Source of the DNA: Xenorhabdus indica | Lineage (GTDB): Bacteria; Pseudomonadota; Gammaproteobacteria; Enterobacterales; Enterobacteriaceae | DNA: 64,000 nucleotides | NCBI RefSeq assembly: GCF_014467235.1 | Contig: NZ_NKHP01000003.1 | Coordinates: 191,345-255,344 of the forward strand | Direction of reading: 5' to 3' | Shown: piece after piece, positions 26,465 to 37,676 of the stretch | Position numbering within the stretch: position 1 is the stretch's first letter | Layout: the number at the start of each line of letters is the position of its first letter | Position numbers and translations under genes: made by a program | The notes under the pieces: generated by a model | Seen by the model: the letters and a program-made list of their open reading frames with translations, nothing else | The model's database searches: none | Told to the model about the DNA's origin: nothing

Positions 26465-28630
26465 TTATTGGCCGGTTTCAAGCCTGGCATAAGCAGCCAC
26501 CAGCCACTTGATGCCTTCACCCTGAAACGCGATTTGCAAACGGCAATGTTCCCCACTGCCTTCAATATTGATAATTGTCCCCTCACCAAATTTAGGATGG
26601 CGGACACGTTGTCCCAGGGCATAACCGCTATCATTAGTGCTGATCGGTGTTCCCAGTCGTTTATGATTCACCGGACGGGACACTGTTGCCCGCAGACGCA
26701 CCTCAGTGACACATTCTTCCGGTAACTCCCCGATAAAACGAGACGGGCGATGATACACTTCTTTCCCATACAGGCGACGACTTTCGGCATAGGTCAGGGT
26801 CAGTTTTTCCATCGCCCTTGTCACCCCCACATAAGCCAGCCGGCGCTCTTCTTCCAAACGCCCCCCTTCCTCAATGGACATTTGGCTTGGGAACATCCCC
26901 TCTTCCATACCGACAATAAAAACTTGCGGGAATTCCAACCCTTTCGCCGCATGCAGAGTCATCAACTGGGCAGAATCCTGATAGGCATCGGCCTGCCCTT
27001 CACCCGCTTCAAGCGCAGCATGAGATAAGAAAGCCTGCAATGGCATCAAATCTTCGTCTTCATCCTGATAGCTGAATTGGCGGGTCGCCGTGACTAATTC
27101 CTCAAGGTTTTCGATACGCGCCTGCGCTTTTTCGCCTTTTTCCTGCTGATACATCGCCCACAAGCCAGAATCACGGATAATCCGATCCGTCTGTATATGG
27201 AGTGGCATCTCTTGTGTTTCAGTTTCTAGTGCATCAATTAACTCAATAAAACGCTGTAAGGCAGATGCGGCCCGCCCTGCCAGCACTTTTTCCTGGATCA
27301 GCATCAGACTGCTTTCCCACAGTGTTTTCTGTTGATCTCGCGCCATCTGACGCACAACATCTAATGTTCTGTCTCCAATTCCCCGCGTAGGTGTATTGAC
27401 CACGCGTTCAAAGGCAGAATCATCATTACGGTTTGCGACCAGACGCAGATAAGATAAAGCGTCTTTGATTTCCTGACGTTCAAAGAAGCGTTGGCCGCCA
27501 TAAATACGGTAAGGTATGGAAGCCTGCAACAAGGCTTCTTCCAATACGCGGGACTGGGCATTACTGCGGTACAGGATCGCACACTCTTTTAATGCTCCGC
27601 CATTGTCCAGCCAATGCTTGATGCGGCTAACAACATAACGTGCTTCATCCAATTCATTAAAAGCAGAGTAAAGTGAGATCGGTTCTCCTTCGCTGCCTTC
27701 TGTCCATAAGTTTTTGCCCAACCGGTCATTGTTATGAGCAATCAGGGCATTAGCTGCCTTAAGGATATTGCTGGTGGAACGGTAATTCTGTTCCAGACGA
27801 ATCGTCTTCGCAGCCGGGAAATCTTTGAGGAAACGCTGAATGTTTTCTACTTGCGCTCCCCGCCAACCGTAAATAGATTGATCATCGTCCCCGACAATCA
27901 TCACCTTACCGGAATCGCCGGCTAACAAGCGGATCCAAGCATATTGAATGCTGTTGGTATCCTGAAACTCATCTACCAAAATATTAGTAAAACGATCACG
28001 ATAATGTTGCAATATTTGCGGTTTGTTCAACCACAGTTCATGAGCACGCAACAATAACTCAGCAAAATCCACCAATCCGGCACGATCACAAGCTTCCTGA
28101 TAGGCCTGATAAATTCTCAGCCATGTTGCTTCCACCGGATTGCCGTAACTTTCAATATGCTGAGGGCGTAATCCTTCATCTTTTTTGCCGTTGATGTACC
28201 ACATACCCTGACGTGCAGGCCACTGTTTGTCATCCAGATTCATCGCCTTGACGATACGTTTAATCAGACGGTGCTGATCTTCACTGTCCAGGATCTGGAA
28301 ATCCTGCGGTAAGTTGGCATCAAGATGATGGGCACGCAGTAAACGATGAGCCAGACTATGAAATGTTCCAATCCACATGCCCCCCTGACTAGTACCAATC
28401 AGATTTTCAATGCGGTGGCGCATCTCTGCTGCTGCTTTATTGGTAAATGTTACTGCCATAACAGAGAAAGGTGAGGCATGTTCAACTGACAGTAACCAGG
28501 CGATACGGTGCACCAATACGCGAGTCTTACCGCTGCCAGCACCTGCCAGTACCAGCATATTGGTACGGGGTACAGCAACAGCTTCACGTTGTTTATCATT
28601 CAAGCTTTCGAGCAGATAAGAGACGTCCAT
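26465..28630 (-). CDS. uvrD: DNA helicase II UvrD
   Basis: A 721-residue superfamily 1A 3'-5' helicase of nucleotide excision and mismatch repair. Walker A is AGAGSGKT at residues 29-36; DEFQDTN (motif II), [13 protein letters not shown] (III), EQNYRSTSNIL (IV) and VGVTRAMEKLTL (VI) follow. A C-terminal Tudor-like domain (YALGQRVRHPKFGEGTI) can bind RNA polymerase. I chose the ATG at 28630 to match E. coli MDVSYLL; three upstream codons in frame are unlikely to be used. A perfect LexA box lies 35 nt upstream, so SOS control is expected. Confidence 0.98.
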   Translation of the reverse strand: MDVSYLLESLNDKQREAVAVPRTNMLVLAGAGSGKTRVLVHRIAWLLSVEHASPFSVMAVTFTNKAAAEMRHRIENLIGTSQGGMWIGTFHSLAHRLLRAHHLDANLPQDFQILDSEDQHRLIKRIVKAMNLDDKQWPARQGMWYINGKKDEGLRPQHIESYGNPVEATWLRIYQAYQEACDRAGLVDFAELLLRAHELWLNKPQILQHYRDRFTNILVDEFQDTNSIQYAWIRLLAGDSGKVMIVGDDDQSIYGWRGAQVENIQRFLKDFPAAKTIRLEQNYRSTSNILKAANALIAHNNDRLGKNLWTEGSEGEPISLYSAFNELDEARYVVSRIKHWLDNGGALKECAILYRSNAQSRVLEEALLQASIPYRIYGGQRFFERQEIKDALSYLRLVANRNDDSAFERVVNTPTRGIGDRTLDVVRQMARDQQKTLWESSLMLIQEKVLAGRAASALQRFIELIDALETETQEMPLHIQTDRIIRDSGLWAMYQQEKGEKAQARIENLEELVTATRQFSYQDEDEDLMPLQAFLSHAALEAGEGQADAYQDSAQLMTLHAAKGLEFPQVFIVGMEEGMFPSQMSIEEGGRLEEERRLAYVGVTRAMEKLTLTYAESRRLYGKEVYHRPSRFIGELPEECVTEVRLRATVSRPVNHKRLGTPISTNDSGYALGQRVRHPKFGEGTIINIEGSGEHCRLQIAFQGEGIKWLVAAYARLETGQ

Positions 28631-28664
28631 AATTACCATCAGTTGTTAACAATGACTTTTGTCA

Positions 28665-28680
28665 CTGTTTTTTTATACAG
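28665..28680. promoter_or_regulatory. LexA (SOS) box of uvrD
   Basis: The 16-mer CTGTTTTTTTATACAG fits the consensus CTGT-N8-ACAG exactly, with an AT-only core. It lies between yigB and uvrD, 34 nt from the uvrD start codon. E. coli uvrD is a known LexA target. Confidence 0.88.
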
Positions 28681-28695
28681 AATTACAGTCTGAAA

Positions 28696-29412
28696 TTATA
28701 TCAGTGCGATCAAAGAATCCAAGTCAGAAATCTCAATATGTGGAACCCGCCGCCCTTCAGGCTTTTGCATCAGATTTTTATTTTCAACATTCATCCAACA
28801 AGCCTGCATACCGCTGCAAAGGGCTCCTTCGACATCGGTCTTCAAATTATCACCAACATGCAGAATTTGATTTGCTGGCAGCCCCAATTGTTTAGCCGCC
28901 AGATGATACATGTCTGGACATGGCTTGGAACGTCCATCCACTCCTGCTTTAAGAACAAATTTAAAATAACGGGCAAGACCACATTCAGCAGGTTCAACAT
29001 TCCCATTGGTGATCGCCACCAGCGGCATCTTTTCTGCCAGCACCGATAAAGTGTTATGTGTCGATTCTGGTATGATGATCTGATTACGCCAATAGGTGAA
29101 ACAAGACATAATCTCATCCGCGCCACGTATGGCTGCCTCACGGTTAAAACCGTGGTAGCTGAACATCAGTTCTGCGGAATGCCGTCGCCATGCTGTCAGA
29201 TCATGGTAAATTTCTGGTTCCATCTCAAGAACAGCCTGACGGTATACATGCAGATCTTCGCTGTCAAAATGGCTGAATTTGGCATCGTACTGCCTGATAA
29301 AACACAATACTTCTTTTTCGGTTTTATCGATGACTGGATGATTATCGTAAAGTGTATCATCCAGATCGAATGTCATCGCAGCAAATGGCGCGAGAGGCCG
29401 ATAAAAACGCAT
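28696..29412 (-). CDS. yigB: HAD-family phosphatase YigB (riboflavin pathway)
   Basis: A 238-residue haloacid-dehalogenase phosphatase. Motif I FDLDDTLYDN carries the nucleophile Asp, and VAITNG is motif II. The late Lys (GRSKPCPDMY) and the acidic motif HVGDNLKTDVEGA complete the site. E. coli YigB dephosphorylates 5-amino-6-(5-phosphoribitylamino)uracil in flavin synthesis and also acts on FMN. Its start overlaps the end of xerC by one base, so it is part of the dapF-DUF484-xerC-yigB operon, as in E. coli. Confidence 0.95.
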   Translation of the reverse strand: MRFYRPLAPFAAMTFDLDDTLYDNHPVIDKTEKEVLCFIRQYDAKFSHFDSEDLHVYRQAVLEMEPEIYHDLTAWRRHSAELMFSYHGFNREAAIRGADEIMSCFTYWRNQIIIPESTHNTLSVLAEKMPLVAITNGNVEPAECGLARYFKFVLKAGVDGRSKPCPDMYHLAAKQLGLPANQILHVGDNLKTDVEGALCSGMQACWMNVENKNLMQKPEGRRVPHIEISDLDSLIALI

Positions 29413-30326
29413 TATGATTTCCCTCTTTTTGCTCTAGGGTGAGCCACATCATAAACTTTGGATAAGTGTTGAAAATCCAGATGGGTGTAGACCTGGGTAG
29501 ACGATAAACTTGTATGGCCTAACAATTCTTGCACAGCCCGGAGATCACCACTGGATTCCAGAATATGTGTAGCAAACGAATGGCGCAGTTTATGGGGATG
29601 AATATGATTGTTTATCCCCTGCCGAATCCCCCACTGCTCAAATCGTTTTTGTACATTGCGGGTTGAGATCCGTTTCCCGCTTCGGGTGGAAATGAAAACA
29701 GCATTACCTTCCGGTTCAAATAGTTCCCGCATTTCCAGCCAACGTTGCAGCCATTGCAATGCAATTCTCCCGACCGGAACTTTACGTTCTTTACTGCCTT
29801 TACCCTGCACCCAAATGTCACCATTTTTCAAATCCAGATGCTGGCAATCCAGGCCAACCAGCTCAGATAGGCGTAAGCCCACACCATACATGACTTCCAT
29901 CATTGTTCTGTCACGCACAGACAGAGGATCATTCAGGTTAATATTGAGTAGTTGGTTAGCTTCGTCCACATCTATGTTTTTGGGTAAATGGTGCTTTTTG
30001 CGTGGTGTACTGACAATTTTAGCAGGATTAGCTTCTATTTTTTCCTGTGTCACCATCCAATCCAGAAAACTACGCAAGGAAGAAAGACGCAGTGCAAGGC
30101 TGGCAGACTGTAACCCAACCCGACGGCTACGGGTAGCGAACATTCTGACTTTAGTCGCATCAAGCGATTGCCACTCTGTTACCCCCATTTCCAGTGACAT
30201 TTCTGCCAATACCGTGAGATGACGACGATAATTGGTTATTGTCATCAGACTTAGACGACGCTCAACTCGCAGATGGTGCAAAAAGGCTTCTACTGGCTCA
30301 AGGAGTAAATCGATTGGCTGGTTCAT
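29412..30326 (-). CDS. xerC: Tyrosine recombinase XerC
   Basis: A 304-residue tyrosine recombinase that, with XerD, resolves chromosome dimers at dif under FtsK control. The N-terminal SAM-like DNA-binding domain spans about 1-100. The catalytic domain shows the Arg in [13 protein letters not shown], the Lys in [11 protein letters not shown], the HxxR block [12 protein letters not shown], the second His in LLGHTSLS and the Tyr in TQVYTHLDF. The start overlaps the upstream DUF484 gene by 4 nt. Genomic context (dapF operon) separates it from XerD. Confidence 0.97.
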   Translation of the reverse strand: MNQPIDLLLEPVEAFLHHLRVERRLSLMTITNYRRHLTVLAEMSLEMGVTEWQSLDATKVRMFATRSRRVGLQSASLALRLSSLRSFLDWMVTQEKIEANPAKIVSTPRKKHHLPKNIDVDEANQLLNINLNDPLSVRDRTMMEVMYGVGLRLSELVGLDCQHLDLKNGDIWVQGKGSKERKVPVGRIALQWLQRWLEMRELFEPEGNAVFISTRSGKRISTRNVQKRFEQWGIRQGINNHIHPHKLRHSFATHILESSGDLRAVQELLGHTSLSSTQVYTHLDFQHLSKVYDVAHPRAKRGKS

Positions 30327-31042
30327 ACTCGTTTAATCCAACGGGACAATAACCTTGGCAGCAGTTTCACTAACTGATCTAACAGGTCAGTTCCCATTCC
30401 TTCGTGATAGTGTCGTTTATCATGGCTATTGAAGATCACCATGCCCAACTCTCCTTGTCCTCCTAAAAGAGACACAGCCACTGAGCCGACATGACGAGCC
30501 TGAGGCATCAACAATAAAATTTCCGGGCCGTGTAACATACCAAGATAATGGTTATTGTCACCGAATCGTTGGATCCGAATTGGCTCAAAAGCATTGCGGG
30601 ATATCGCTAAATCCGGCGCATTCAATGGGGCACCAAGAAACCACTTGTCAGAAAACAACCGGATATAACAGTTGCTCAGACCCAGTGTTTTTGACCATGA
30701 GCTTAAACGGGAAAGAAAATCCTGCAAACTTTCGACAGCAGAAAGTTCAGTAAGCAATTGCAACAAGCGATTAAACAATATTTCATTTTGTTTTGCCTGT
30801 TCCACCAGATGTATCAAGTCTTCTTCCAGGTAGCGGATTCGTTTTCTTTGACGGTTCATATGCCATTCCATCAGAGAAACACACTCACGTACTGGATGAG
30901 GAACCTCTATCCTATCGACCGCATTAGCATTGCGGATAAAAAAATTGGGGTTATTCAGCAGATAATCCACCACGATCTGATCATCCAATTCATTTTCGGT
31001 GTGCAATGGTTTGTTTTCTTTACCCATTTTCCAATGCCCCAT
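30323..31042 (-). CDS. yigA: DUF484 family protein YigA
   Basis: A 239-residue GAF-like DUF484 protein, conserved between dapF and xerC in gamma-proteobacteria. It has no established biochemical role. The family signature [20 protein letters not shown], then [16 protein letters not shown] and a C-terminal [13 protein letters not shown], match E. coli YigA. Start choice is uncertain: an ATG at 31027 (five codons later) has a closer but weak purine tract, while the GGAG upstream of 31042 is 13 nt away. It overlaps xerC by 4 nt. Confidence 0.93.
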   Translation of the reverse strand: MGHWKMGKENKPLHTENELDDQIVVDYLLNNPNFFIRNANAVDRIEVPHPVRECVSLMEWHMNRQRKRIRYLEEDLIHLVEQAKQNEILFNRLLQLLTELSAVESLQDFLSRLSSWSKTLGLSNCYIRLFSDKWFLGAPLNAPDLAISRNAFEPIRIQRFGDNNHYLGMLHGPEILLLMPQARHVGSVAVSLLGGQGELGMVIFNSHDKRHYHEGMGTDLLDQLVKLLPRLLSRWIKRV

Positions 31043-31090
31043 ATTTCAAAAATAACTCCTGCCACACGGAATCAATGACACATGAATCAA

Positions 31091-31915
31091 TTACACCTGA
31101 ATTGTGCCGTCATAAACATGAGTTGCCGGCCCGGTCATATAAAGTGGCTGCCTTGGCCCATCCCAACGAATATTCAGGGAACCGCCTGGCAAATCAACGC
31201 GAACCTGCTTATCTAATAGATTTTGCTGGATACCAACAGCAACAGCGGCACAAGCGCCACTACCACATGCCCGCGTTTCTCCGGCACCTCGCTCAAAGAC
31301 ACGCAATCGGATATGGCTACGATTCACGACCTGCATAAAGCCAATATTCGCTCTCTCAGGAAAACGTTCATGGCGTTCTAAAATGGGGCCAAGCACCTCA
31401 ACCTCTGCGGTGTCCACATTCTCAACCTGAATAACACAGTGAGGATTCCCCATTGAGACAACACCACAGAGCACCGTACGATCCATGACCCTGATAATAT
31501 AAGTTTTTTCTGCTTTGTTAGCGCGGAAAGGGACGGACTGTGGTTCAAAGACCGGCTCGCCCATATTGACACAGACCTGATCATCGTATGTCACGCTCAG
31601 CGTCATATGACCAGACCGTGTACTAACCTTAATCTCACGTTTATTCGTCAACCCTCTTAAACGGACAAAACGAGCAAAACAACGAGCCCCATTACCACAT
31701 TGAGAAACTTCACTGCCATCCGCATTAAAAATACGATAGTGAAAGTCTAGGTCAGGATCATAGGGCGCTTCAACAACCAGCAGTTGATCAAACCCTACAC
31801 CAGTATGTCTATTTGATAACCGGCAGATTAATTCCGGCGAAAAATAAACATTCTGGGTCACTGCATCAACGACCATAAAATCATTGCCAAGACCATGCAT
31901 TTTGGAGAATTGCAT
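31091..31915 (-). CDS. dapF: Diaminopimelate epimerase DapF
   Basis: Converts LL- to meso-diaminopimelate for lysine and peptidoglycan synthesis, using two cysteines without a cofactor. It has 274 residues, like E. coli. The first catalytic Cys is C73 ([10 protein letters not shown]) and the second lies in [12 protein letters not shown] near residue 217. The N-terminus [17 protein letters not shown] is diagnostic. It heads the dapF-yigA-xerC-yigB set and follows lptM by 40 nt. Confidence 0.98.
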   Translation of the reverse strand: MQFSKMHGLGNDFMVVDAVTQNVYFSPELICRLSNRHTGVGFDQLLVVEAPYDPDLDFHYRIFNADGSEVSQCGNGARCFARFVRLRGLTNKREIKVSTRSGHMTLSVTYDDQVCVNMGEPVFEPQSVPFRANKAEKTYIIRVMDRTVLCGVVSMGNPHCVIQVENVDTAEVEVLGPILERHERFPERANIGFMQVVNRSHIRLRVFERGAGETRACGSGACAAVAVGIQQNLLDKQVRVDLPGGSLNIRWDGPRQPLYMTGPATHVYDGTIQV

Positions 31916-31955
31916 ATACTACTCCAAGTGAAATTCCATCACCTGCTTACGCTTA

Positions 31956-32165
31956 TCAAGCATCCGCCGAGGTATTGTTTTTAATGATATCGTTTTTAGA
32001 GAGGTTATTTTGAGAAAAATTTCCCGTCGGCTGCGCCTTATTCAATGAAGTTTGAGGTGCAACAGACTCTGCTGGCGGGAAATAAAGAGGGCCTTTCAAG
32101 CCACAGCCCGCAATAGAGAGTAGTGTTATGATAGCAAGTGACCAACGGAATTGTTTGTTCATCAT
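31956..32165 (-). CDS. lptM: Small outer-membrane lipoprotein LptM (YifL)
   Basis: A 69-residue lipoprotein. A type II signal peptide ends in the lipobox LSIAGC with the acylated Cys at residue 21, followed by the family signature GLKGPLYFPP. E. coli LptM (formerly YifL) helps LptD mature into the LPS-export translocon. After the conserved N-terminus the tail is Asn/Ser-rich low complexity. Two adjacent ATGs (32165 and 32162) could start it. The longer frame to 32192 would put charged residues before the signal peptide and is unlikely. It is divergent from cyaY. Confidence 0.92.
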   Translation of the reverse strand: MMNKQFRWSLAIITLLSIAGCGLKGPLYFPPAESVAPQTSLNKAQPTGNFSQNNLSKNDIIKNNTSADA

Positions 32166-32241
32166 GATTAATGCCTGTGATTCATACGCCAATACTCTCT
32201 ATAATCGCAGTTAGGCCCTGAAAAGCAAATAGGAAATAAAT

Positions 32242-32559
32242 ATGAACGATAGCGAATTTCATCAATTAGCTGATCAATTGATGCTTTATCTTGAAGAACA
32301 ACTGGATAACTATGAAGGTGATGCCGATATTGACTGTGAAACCAATGGTGGCGTAATGACACTTAGCTTTGAGAATGGCAGCAAAATCATTATCAATCGC
32401 CAGGAGCCTTTTCACCAAATCTGGCTGGCAACTAAAAATGGGGGTTATCATTTCGATTACCGGGATAACAAGTGGGTTTGCGACCGTAGCGGTAACGATT
32501 TTCTTTCCATGCTGGCACAAGCAATTACAGAACAGAGTGACGAGCCATTTCAGTTTTAG
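32242..32559 (+). CDS. cyaY: Frataxin-like iron-binding protein CyaY
   Basis: A 105-residue bacterial frataxin (106 in E. coli) that binds iron at an acidic ridge ([22 protein letters not shown]) and modulates IscS during Fe-S cluster assembly. The central strands [24 protein letters not shown] form the conserved sheet. It lies divergent from lptM and convergent with cyaA, the same local arrangement as E. coli. A strong terminator follows. Confidence 0.97.
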   Translation: MNDSEFHQLADQLMLYLEEQLDNYEGDADIDCETNGGVMTLSFENGSKIIINRQEPFHQIWLATKNGGYHFDYRDNKWVCDRSGNDFLSMLAQAITEQSDEPFQF

Positions 32560-32598
32560 TGAAGTTTTTATCCCCCTTACTTAAACAACTGACATCTT

Positions 32599-32625
32599 GT
32601 GCCGTATCCAAAATACGGCACTTTT
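32599..32625 (+). terminator. Rho-independent terminator of cyaY
   Basis: Perfect 9-bp stem GTGCCGTAT / ATACGGCAC with a 5-nt loop and TTTT, 40 nt after cyaY. It probably also ends transcription of the convergent cyaA. Confidence 0.88.
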
Positions 32626-32650
32626 ACTGACTACAGCTACTGACTACAGC
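32625..32650. repeat. 13-bp tandem duplication between cyaY and cyaA
   Basis: TACTGACTACAGC occurs twice back to back immediately after the cyaY terminator. It looks like a simple replication-slippage product with no obvious role. Confidence 0.85.
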
Positions 32651-32673
32651 GATGACCTAACTATGACCCATTC

Positions 32674-35265
32674 TCAATAGTGGTACAAAGAATGAAACGG
32701 GTCGCTATTTGCCCTGAACGCCTCATCCAGTTCCAGATCAATAATATTCCTTGTCTCATTATCTAACGGCGATTTACCATCCATAAATGGCGCTACATGA
32801 GTACGTTCGCCTTTCTTAACGATTTGATAGAACTGTGGCAAATTAAAATTGATAAAACTGGAGCCATAGGTAAAACGGTCATGCGATGAAGAATAAAAAC
32901 GGCTGACATCACGCACCAATTCTTCTTTACTTCCTTCACAATGGAAATAAATTTCTACCCGGTTTGATTCATCCAGAATATAGATATTGAACCCTTGGTT
33001 ACCTTCAATATCTTCAAAGAAAAACTGAATGATCCCTTCACAGGCAAATCCATCAATGACAGGGGGCAGATGTTTTTCTTTAGTATCAATTTTAACTGGC
33101 AGACCATGTAGCTTGGTATTTGAAATTGCACCATAGAATTCCACCGCATTTTCCAGTTTTTGCACTGAAACGTTGAGCCGTTCAAAAAATAGCCCCCAGG
33201 TTTGACCAGAAATGCGCAATGCTTTGAAGCGGTTAGGATCCTGCCGGTTACTGGAGAGACGCAACCCGATACACTCTGAAACCAATTGCTGGATGCGGGT
33301 GCGAATCAATCCACACAAATGCTTGCTATAACAAAAAACTTCAACACTCGCTGGCGGTGCTGCATCTCTGTGCATTTTTCCCAGTATTGTTTTCAATGCT
33401 TCCAGCATGGATTGTTCACCGCTGAAATGCAGTGTCCTCACTTCATTCCATGAATTACGGTAAAGCAAGTCGATACTATCCACCAGACATTGCTGCGATT
33501 CACCGAAACTGAACACATCTAAATTTCTGAAATCAAAATGTACAATTTGATCGGAAAAATTTATGGTTGGATCAGTTTCCAAATTCACAATAATTGCCAG
33601 ATGGCGGATTTCACAAGGGCTGTATAATGCCTTTGGTGTTGGAGCGGGCAAGCGGATAGGGAAATGAGTAGAAATATCACTCACCAAATCGCGTAGCTTC
33701 TTTTTGTCAGTTTGAGATTCTCCATGATGAATATGAATACGGGTTTTTTCCGCCAGCAACCCGTTGAAATATGTCCATGCCACCAATTTATTCAAATAAC
33801 GATTATACTCCAGCGGTTGATGACCAATGATGGATTCTATTGCGGGCGCTCGATTATAAAGATACCAGCCACTACGATTTGCCCGCCCTGGTGGAACATA
33901 AATAAATGTCAAATCTTGTTCTGACAAATCCAGCGAAATTTGCGGGTTTACCAACGTGATTTTGCCGGGCAGGGCCTCAAATGCAGCATACAATTTACGG
34001 GTCAATACACCAATGTCTTGTGGACTCGCACTCACACTTAAATTGTTACGCCGGGCAAAACGGATAAGATTGCGATAACTCTGCATCATGGTATCCAGCA
34101 GTTCATTATGAGCTGCACGTACCTGCTCGATTTTCCATGAGTTACGGTTATTCAACATGGCCAGTTTATCGCTATTCCAGCCCCATTCCTGCGCTAACTG
34201 AGAGATAATCTGCTGTCGCCATCCTGAATACCCTTTATCATCACCGCTTTCCTGAATTTTTTCGCAAACCTTCAGGTAAAAACAGCGGCGCGCCAAATCC
34301 AAACGCGTCGTGTCATTAGTATCAGTAAGGTATCGGGTAACACGATCAAGCATCATGCTGTAAGCATCAAGGCCAAAAGAAACAATCGAGCCATCATGGA
34401 AATGCTGTTTCATCTCCATTGCCAGCAACTTGCCATTCGGGTATTCCCACGAATAGGCTTCCAGCAACAGGCTCTTCAATACGGACTTATAAGGAGAATC
34501 TACACTCTTATAAAGTTGCCACAGGCTGGCACCAAAATATTCTTCTGCTGACAACTCACCTAAGCCGCCCAGATCCAACCACTCATTCGGGGTTAAAACA
34601 CCCTGTGCATATAAAGAAAGCACATATTCATCGTAATTTACCTCCTCTTCCACAGGAACCATCGCCCACAACAGGCGTTTACCCGCCATGCAGACCGCAG
34701 TGCGATAAAATTCATCCAGCAGAAGGATATGCTGAGTTGAGCCACAATCTTCGCCATTCAGGCTGCCGCAGGTGTTATGGCGAAAGCGATTCTCATCAAT
34801 CAAAAAGAAGGTTACTTCAATACCCAGTGAAGCAGCCCATTGTTCTATTAAAATACATTTCTGTTCCAGTAGCGCTTTTTCACCACTATCCAGCCAGGAT
34901 TGATGACAAACCCAAATATCTAAATCAGAAAAATAGCTCTGTCCGATAGAAGAAGTACTGCCCATCGAGTAAATACCCGTAATTGGCAGTTCACCATTAA
35001 AGGAGGGGGAGAAAACACCAGTAAACTGGTATTCCAGATCATTAATCCAAAATTGCTGAGTTTCATCAGGTACAAAAAAACAGACACCATGAGGAACGTC
35101 ATCTTTGATATAACCCGGCATCATTGGATGATGATAGTGTAATAATACTGGAATTAAATTATAAACCTGCTTAAATGCGGCGCTCATTGAGTTAGTCGCA
35201 CGCTCTAACCTAAGCTGATTAATTGCATCCAGTCGCTGCTTCAGCGTTTCAATATAAAGATACAA
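32674..35265 (-). CDS. cyaA: Class I adenylate cyclase CyaA
   Basis: Makes cAMP from ATP, the signal for CRP. It has 863 residues (848 in E. coli). The N-terminal catalytic half has the conserved [20 protein letters not shown], with a nucleotidyltransferase-type GS...DxD motif. The C-terminal half is the regulatory region thought to respond to the glucose PTS. The start is a TTG at 35265 with a poor ribosome site, like the inefficient UUG start of E. coli cyaA, which keeps cyclase levels low. A CRP site about 140 nt upstream suggests feedback repression by cAMP-CRP. It diverges from hemC. Confidence 0.97.
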   Translation of the reverse strand: MYLYIETLKQRLDAINQLRLERATNSMSAAFKQVYNLIPVLLHYHHPMMPGYIKDDVPHGVCFFVPDETQQFWINDLEYQFTGVFSPSFNGELPITGIYSMGSTSSIGQSYFSDLDIWVCHQSWLDSGEKALLEQKCILIEQWAASLGIEVTFFLIDENRFRHNTCGSLNGEDCGSTQHILLLDEFYRTAVCMAGKRLLWAMVPVEEEVNYDEYVLSLYAQGVLTPNEWLDLGGLGELSAEEYFGASLWQLYKSVDSPYKSVLKSLLLEAYSWEYPNGKLLAMEMKQHFHDGSIVSFGLDAYSMMLDRVTRYLTDTNDTTRLDLARRCFYLKVCEKIQESGDDKGYSGWRQQIISQLAQEWGWNSDKLAMLNNRNSWKIEQVRAAHNELLDTMMQSYRNLIRFARRNNLSVSASPQDIGVLTRKLYAAFEALPGKITLVNPQISLDLSEQDLTFIYVPPGRANRSGWYLYNRAPAIESIIGHQPLEYNRYLNKLVAWTYFNGLLAEKTRIHIHHGESQTDKKKLRDLVSDISTHFPIRLPAPTPKALYSPCEIRHLAIIVNLETDPTINFSDQIVHFDFRNLDVFSFGESQQCLVDSIDLLYRNSWNEVRTLHFSGEQSMLEALKTILGKMHRDAAPPASVEVFCYSKHLCGLIRTRIQQLVSECIGLRLSSNRQDPNRFKALRISGQTWGLFFERLNVSVQKLENAVEFYGAISNTKLHGLPVKIDTKEKHLPPVIDGFACEGIIQFFFEDIEGNQGFNIYILDESNRVEIYFHCEGSKEELVRDVSRFYSSSHDRFTYGSSFINFNLPQFYQIVKKGERTHVAPFMDGKSPLDNETRNIIDLELDEAFRANSDPFHSLYHY

Positions 35266-35941
35266 GAGTTTCGCCTGCTTCAGTTTCAGTGCTTACAATC
35301 GCCAGTTTCCGCTAACGCTCAGCCACCGTTAACGTCTGATACTCGTTAACAGGTCGTGTTACAAGACTATTTTTTAGAATTTTTTTACAAACTTATTATC
35401 GGAAACGTGATCAATTTAACACCTTGCAGTCAAGGCGTAAAGTCCGCAATATCATCTTTTCACCTTCCATACAACACCTAAACATCAATTAACTCATTGT
35501 AAAGTATTAAGTTACTCACAAATTTGATACTAAAATATGTTTTTTTGAAATAGGTATTATAGCTGACCATTTTCTGTATCGTTGCTGTAAGGTATTGTAA
35601 ACGCCGAATTTTGCATAACTGTTTCATTAATATTACTTTTAATTGATAAATATCTTTCTCTTTTTTCGAAAAAGATAAATTTCAAATAGCAATTTGATTT
35701 TAATTCAATCTATTTGTTTATTTACTCCATTTAATTAAAACATTATTTTAATGTTTAAAATTATTTTTATCTTTATCTTTTCGAGCTGTATATTTATATA
35801 CTATTCTGGTTTTTTCTTAACTGGAAAAAAAATTATTGAAGTGTTAAAACTGAGCCATTTTTACTGTTCTATTTTTTCACTCTTTGGAGATAAAAATCTC
35901 CAATTGCCGTTAATTAATACAATTATCCAAGATAATTACCC
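35266..35941. other. cyaA-hemC divergent promoter region
   Basis: About 675 bp, strongly AT-rich, with the cyaA CRP site and no gene I can support. A 64-codon frame at 35751-35945 is Phe/Ile-rich low complexity overlapping the hemC start, and I rejected it. In E. coli this region carries several cya and hem promoters. Confidence 0.6.
35403..35424. promoter_or_regulatory. CRP-cAMP binding site of cyaA
   Basis: The sequence AAACGTGA-TCAATT-TAACACCT matches the CRP half-sites (GTGA-N6-TAACA). Read on the minus strand it is AGGTGTTAAATTGATCACG, which is the site I recall from the E. coli cyaA P2 promoter. A -35-like TTGACT (minus strand, 35428-35433) lies just upstream of it, so bound CRP would block this promoter. 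Confidence 0.85.
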
Positions 35942-36883
35942 ATGACAATGAAAACCATTCGCATTGCGACTCGCCAAAGCCCTTTAGCTATGTGGCAAGC
36001 TCGATACGTTCAAAAGCAACTAGAACATTTCCATCCTGAATTGAAAGTTGTATTAGTTCCAATGATCACTCGCGGTGATGTCATCCTTGATACGCCACTC
36101 GCCAAGGTTGGCGGTAAAGGGTTATTTGTGAAAGAGCTAGAGTTAGCGATGCTTGAAAATCGGGCAGACATCGCTGTTCACTCCATGAAAGATGTCCCTG
36201 TCGAATTTCCTGAGGGTTTGGGATTGGTCACAATCTGTGAAAGGGAAGATCCACGAGATGCTTTTGTTTCAGTAGAATACGCCTCGATTGATGAACTGCC
36301 CGCTGGCAGTATTGTTGGAACATCCAGCTTACGCCGCCAGTGCCAGCTTCGCCATCTGCGTCCTGATCTTGTGATCCGCGACTTACGTGGCAATGTCGGC
36401 ACCCGTTTGAGCAAACTCGATAATGGTGATTATGACGCCATTATCCTTGCAACTGCGGGCCTGAAAAGACTAGGGTTGGAAGAGCGTATCCGAATGCCGT
36501 TGGCACCGGAATTGCTGCTTCCTGCTGTCGGTCAAGGCGCTGTTGGTATTGAATGTCGCCTGAATGATATGCAGACTCGTGAGCTGCTTGCTCCCTTAAA
36601 TCATCAAAGAACAGAGATTTGTGTCCTCGCTGAACGTGCCATGAACACCCGCCTTGAAGGGGGATGTCAGGTTCCCATTGGTAGCTATGCCATTTGGCAG
36701 GACAGTAACATCTGGTTACGTGCCCTTGTTGGCGCACCTGATGGCAGTACCATTATTCGTGGCGAAAGACTTATTCGTAGTGAAGAGGCCCGCCAGGCGG
36801 GTGTGTCATTGGCAGAAGAGTTATTAGAGAAAGGTGCACGCCAGATCCTGGCTGACGTATATCAAAGGAACCCACCTGCATGA
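35942..36883 (+). CDS. hemC: Porphobilinogen deaminase HemC
   Basis: Joins four porphobilinogen units into hydroxymethylbilane in haem synthesis. It has 313 residues, the same as E. coli. The dipyrromethane cofactor is attached to C242 in [13 protein letters not shown]. Conserved Arg-rich substrate contacts appear in [11 protein letters not shown], and [19 protein letters not shown] forms the active-site floor. No good ribosome site is seen before the ATG at 35942; a second ATG two codons later is an alternative. It overlaps hemD by 4 nt as the first gene of hemCDXY. Confidence 0.97.
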   Translation: MTMKTIRIATRQSPLAMWQARYVQKQLEHFHPELKVVLVPMITRGDVILDTPLAKVGGKGLFVKELELAMLENRADIAVHSMKDVPVEFPEGLGLVTICEREDPRDAFVSVEYASIDELPAGSIVGTSSLRRQCQLRHLRPDLVIRDLRGNVGTRLSKLDNGDYDAIILATAGLKRLGLEERIRMPLAPELLLPAVGQGAVGIECRLNDMQTRELLAPLNHQRTEICVLAERAMNTRLEGGCQVPIGSYAIWQDSNIWLRALVGAPDGSTIIRGERLIRSEEARQAGVSLAEELLEKGARQILADVYQRNPPA

Positions 36884-37656
36884 GCATCTTAGTCACCCGT
36901 CCTGCCCCCGCAGGAGAAGCGTTGGTCAATCAGTTAAGATCTATCGGTAAAACAGCATTCAGTGCGCCACTTATTGCAATTTACCCTGGTACTGAGCTGC
37001 CCTTACTGACACAAAAACTGCGACAGCTATCAGCGGGTGATTTCGTTTTTCTGCTATCCAAAAATGCCGTGCATTATGCCAACGAACAGCTTGTACAAGA
37101 AGGCCTCTCATGGCCTGACAAGCTATCCTATTATGGTATCGGCAAATCGACGTCCTTGCTCTTTCATCAACAAACGGGAAAAAACATTCTCTGGTCAGAG
37201 CAAGGAGAAACAAGTGAAGATCTCCTGCAACTCCCTGCTTTACAAAAAATGGAGAATAAAAAGATTTTATTACTTCGCGGCAATGGTGGCCGAGAGGTGA
37301 TTGCTTCAACCTTAAAGATGCGGGGAGGAGCAATTGATTACTGTGAATGTTATTCACGTCAGCCAGTCAAATATCGTACAACTGAGTTCAATCATCATTG
37401 GCAACAATGTGGTATAAGAACCATCGTTGTTACAAGTGGCGAAATGTTGCAACTGTTATATAACTTAGTTACTGAAGGTAATGACAGTGAAGATGGTAGC
37501 ACTGAGAGTAGTGGTAATGGCAAAGCGTGGTTATTAGGTTGCCGGCTGATTGTGGTCAGTGAACGCCTCGCCAATATTGCCCGAACACTGGGCTGGCAAG
37601 AAATAAAAGTCACTAAGAGTGCAGATAATGACGCCTTAATGCAGGCGCTGGAATAA
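36880..37656 (+). CDS. hemD: Uroporphyrinogen-III synthase HemD
   Basis: Cyclises hydroxymethylbilane with inversion of ring D. It has 258 residues (246 in E. coli). The family is poorly conserved; recognisable parts are the N-terminus [28 protein letters not shown], the central [18 protein letters not shown], the YCECYSRQP block and the late [13 protein letters not shown] Ser/Gly/Asn-rich insertion near residues 200-215 ([17 protein letters not shown]) accounts for most of the extra length. It overlaps hemC by 4 nt. Confidence 0.94.
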   Translation: MSILVTRPAPAGEALVNQLRSIGKTAFSAPLIAIYPGTELPLLTQKLRQLSAGDFVFLLSKNAVHYANEQLVQEGLSWPDKLSYYGIGKSTSLLFHQQTGKNILWSEQGETSEDLLQLPALQKMENKKILLLRGNGGREVIASTLKMRGGAIDYCECYSRQPVKYRTTEFNHHWQQCGIRTIVVTSGEMLQLLYNLVTEGNDSEDGSTESSGNGKAWLLGCRLIVVSERLANIARTLGWQEIKVTKSADNDALMQALE

Positions 37657-37676
37657 ACCAATATGGGATGTCCATT

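Noticed and set aside
35751-35945. A 64-codon plus-strand frame overlapping the hemC start (MFKIIFIF...).
   Set aside because: Phe/Ile-rich low complexity in AT-rich promoter DNA, with no ribosome site, and it runs into hemC in another frame.
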